Assembly (NCBI GenBank): GCA_000151295.1
Contig: GG745352.1
Span: 304,802-323,600 of the forward strand
DNA length: 18,799 bases
Direction of reading: 5' to 3'
Source: Allomyces macrogynus ATCC 38327
Taxonomy: Eukaryota; Blastocladiomycota; Blastocladiomycetes; Blastocladiales; Blastocladiaceae
The notes under the pieces are model-generated. The model was not told the origin of the DNA. It did no database searches and saw nothing but the letters and a program-made list of their open reading frames with translations. Below are positions 18,321 to 18,799 of the stretch, piece by piece (position 1 is the stretch's first letter; each line of letters starts with the position of its first letter). A program made the position numbers and the translations under genes.

Positions 18321-18624
18321 ATGGGCGCCACTGCGCCGTGACCGTGAACCGCGTGCTGCTCATGAGCCGGGCCAGATCGCTGTGATCCGTCGTGCCCCAC
18401 GCTATTCCGTTGCGCCGCGCTGCGTGCAGTGCGGCGAGAAGGAGGCGCGGCACGCGCGCCCCGTGTGCGAGGCGCGACTTGTGGCCCGCCGTCGCATTGC
18501 GGACATCCTCCGTGGCGCCGACTCGTCGAATTTGTTGGGTTGGTTGGGTGGAGGAGGTTGAGTTGTTTGACGGGTTGCGTTTCTGGGGGGGGGGGGGGGC
18601 TAGCCTGCTAGCCTGCCCCCTTTG
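18321..18624. other. Unassigned sequence right of the tRNA
   Basis: Both strands are open for about 230 bp next to the tRNA. The plus frame ending at 18561 reads PRCVQCGEKEARHARPVCEA and the minus frame ending at the tRNA 5' edge reads RNGIAWGTTDHSDLARLMSS. Neither has a convincing start or a family I recognise, so no gene is called. The segment ends in the poly-G tract. Confidence 0.3.
18585..18599. repeat. Poly-G tract (15 G), followed by a short GCTAGCCT duplication
   Basis: Fifteen consecutive G residues on the plus strand, immediately followed by two tandem GCTAGCCT-like units (about 18599-18615). Length is likely to be uncertain in any read or assembly. Confidence 0.9.
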
Positions 18625-18768
18625 ATGGCTGCCCGCGCGTTCAAGTTGCTGAGGGCAGTGGGCTGGGTGTGCAGGCAGACAATTTTTGTATCGGAGCTGA
18701 CCCCCACGCTGCGCCCTGGTTCTCCTATTCTTGTTTCTGCGTATTGCTCTCCCAGCGACGGTCGTTAG
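18625..18768 (+). CDS. Possible 5' end of a gene cut by the right edge
   Basis: An ATG at 18625 opens MAARAFKLLRAVGWVCRQTI, a basic, hydrophobic N-terminus with mitochondrial-presequence character. The unspliced frame stops at 18766-18768 after 47 residues. A typical intron could lie at 18688-18755 (68 nt: GTATCG, CTGAC, pyrimidine-rich CTCTCCCAG acceptor), and the rest of the gene would then be outside the window. The unspliced frame also contains TPTLRPGSPILV, which faintly resembles the PTL..GD.VLV strand of type I signal peptidases, but the catalytic Ser-Met is missing. Low confidence. Confidence 0.22.
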   Translation: MAARAFKLLRAVGWVCRQTIFVSELTPTLRPGSPILVSAYCSPSDGR

Positions 18769-18799
18769 TCGTGCACGGTTTGTAGCAGGTCAGTCAGAA

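Noticed and set aside
1..18799. CRISPR arrays, bacterial operons, phage or integrase genes, rRNA
   Set aside because: No regularly spaced repeats, no prokaryotic gene organisation and no recognisable rRNA or transposase sequence; short introns and a Pol III tRNA gene show a eukaryotic nuclear locus.

Overview
The window is nuclear DNA from a GC-rich, compact, intron-bearing eukaryote. Introns are short (mostly 64-99 nt), with GTRNGN-type donors, CTGAC/CTGAT-like branch sites and YAG acceptors. Third codon positions are strongly G/C. The gene content (a nitrilase-type N-terminal amidase NTA1, a mitochondrial PPR protein, an RCC1 protein of ATS1/SERGEF type, a PSMG4/POC4 proteasome chaperone) fits an early-diverging fungus. 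A blastocladiomycete such as Allomyces would match the composition and intron size, but that is inference. Nothing bacterial (operons, Shine-Dalgarno sites, CRISPR) is present.

Layout. At 1-2343 (-) lies the 5' part of a Pro/Ser/Ala-rich gene that leaves the window on the left. At 2665-3366 (-) is an F-box-like remnant with one good intron and no ATG. It abuts a 654-bp near-perfect palindrome (3467-4120), probably a foldback or MITE-like element, 136 bp upstream of the RCC1-repeat gene (4257-5465, +). That gene converges, 27 bp from stop to stop, with a three-exon gene for a small acidic protein (6157-5493, -). The acidic gene is divergent from a tandem family of WD40-like genes: copy 1 (6431-9041), copy 2 (9587-12165) and a decayed third copy (about 12674-13424), all on +. 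A small ORF (12438-12175, -) ends 9 bp from the stop of copy 2. PSMG4 (14254-13589, -; three exons) is divergent from the PPR gene (14541-16636, +; three exons), which converges on NTA1 (17903-16733, -; four exons, two of them only 10 nt). An initiator tRNA-Met gene (18320-18250, -) and repeat-rich sequence fill the right end.

Most single-exon open frames here are antisense shadows. The real genes were found by joining frames across introns: NTA1, PSMG4, the PPR gene, the acidic protein and the left-end gene each resolve into one continuous protein when introns of the local type are removed. The genes are housekeeping in character (proteasome assembly, N-degron amidase, mitochondrial RNA protein, tRNA-iMet) and do not form one pathway. 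The notable features are the tandem WD40-like family with its pseudogene, the large palindrome beside a gene remnant, and the two 10-nt exons of NTA1.
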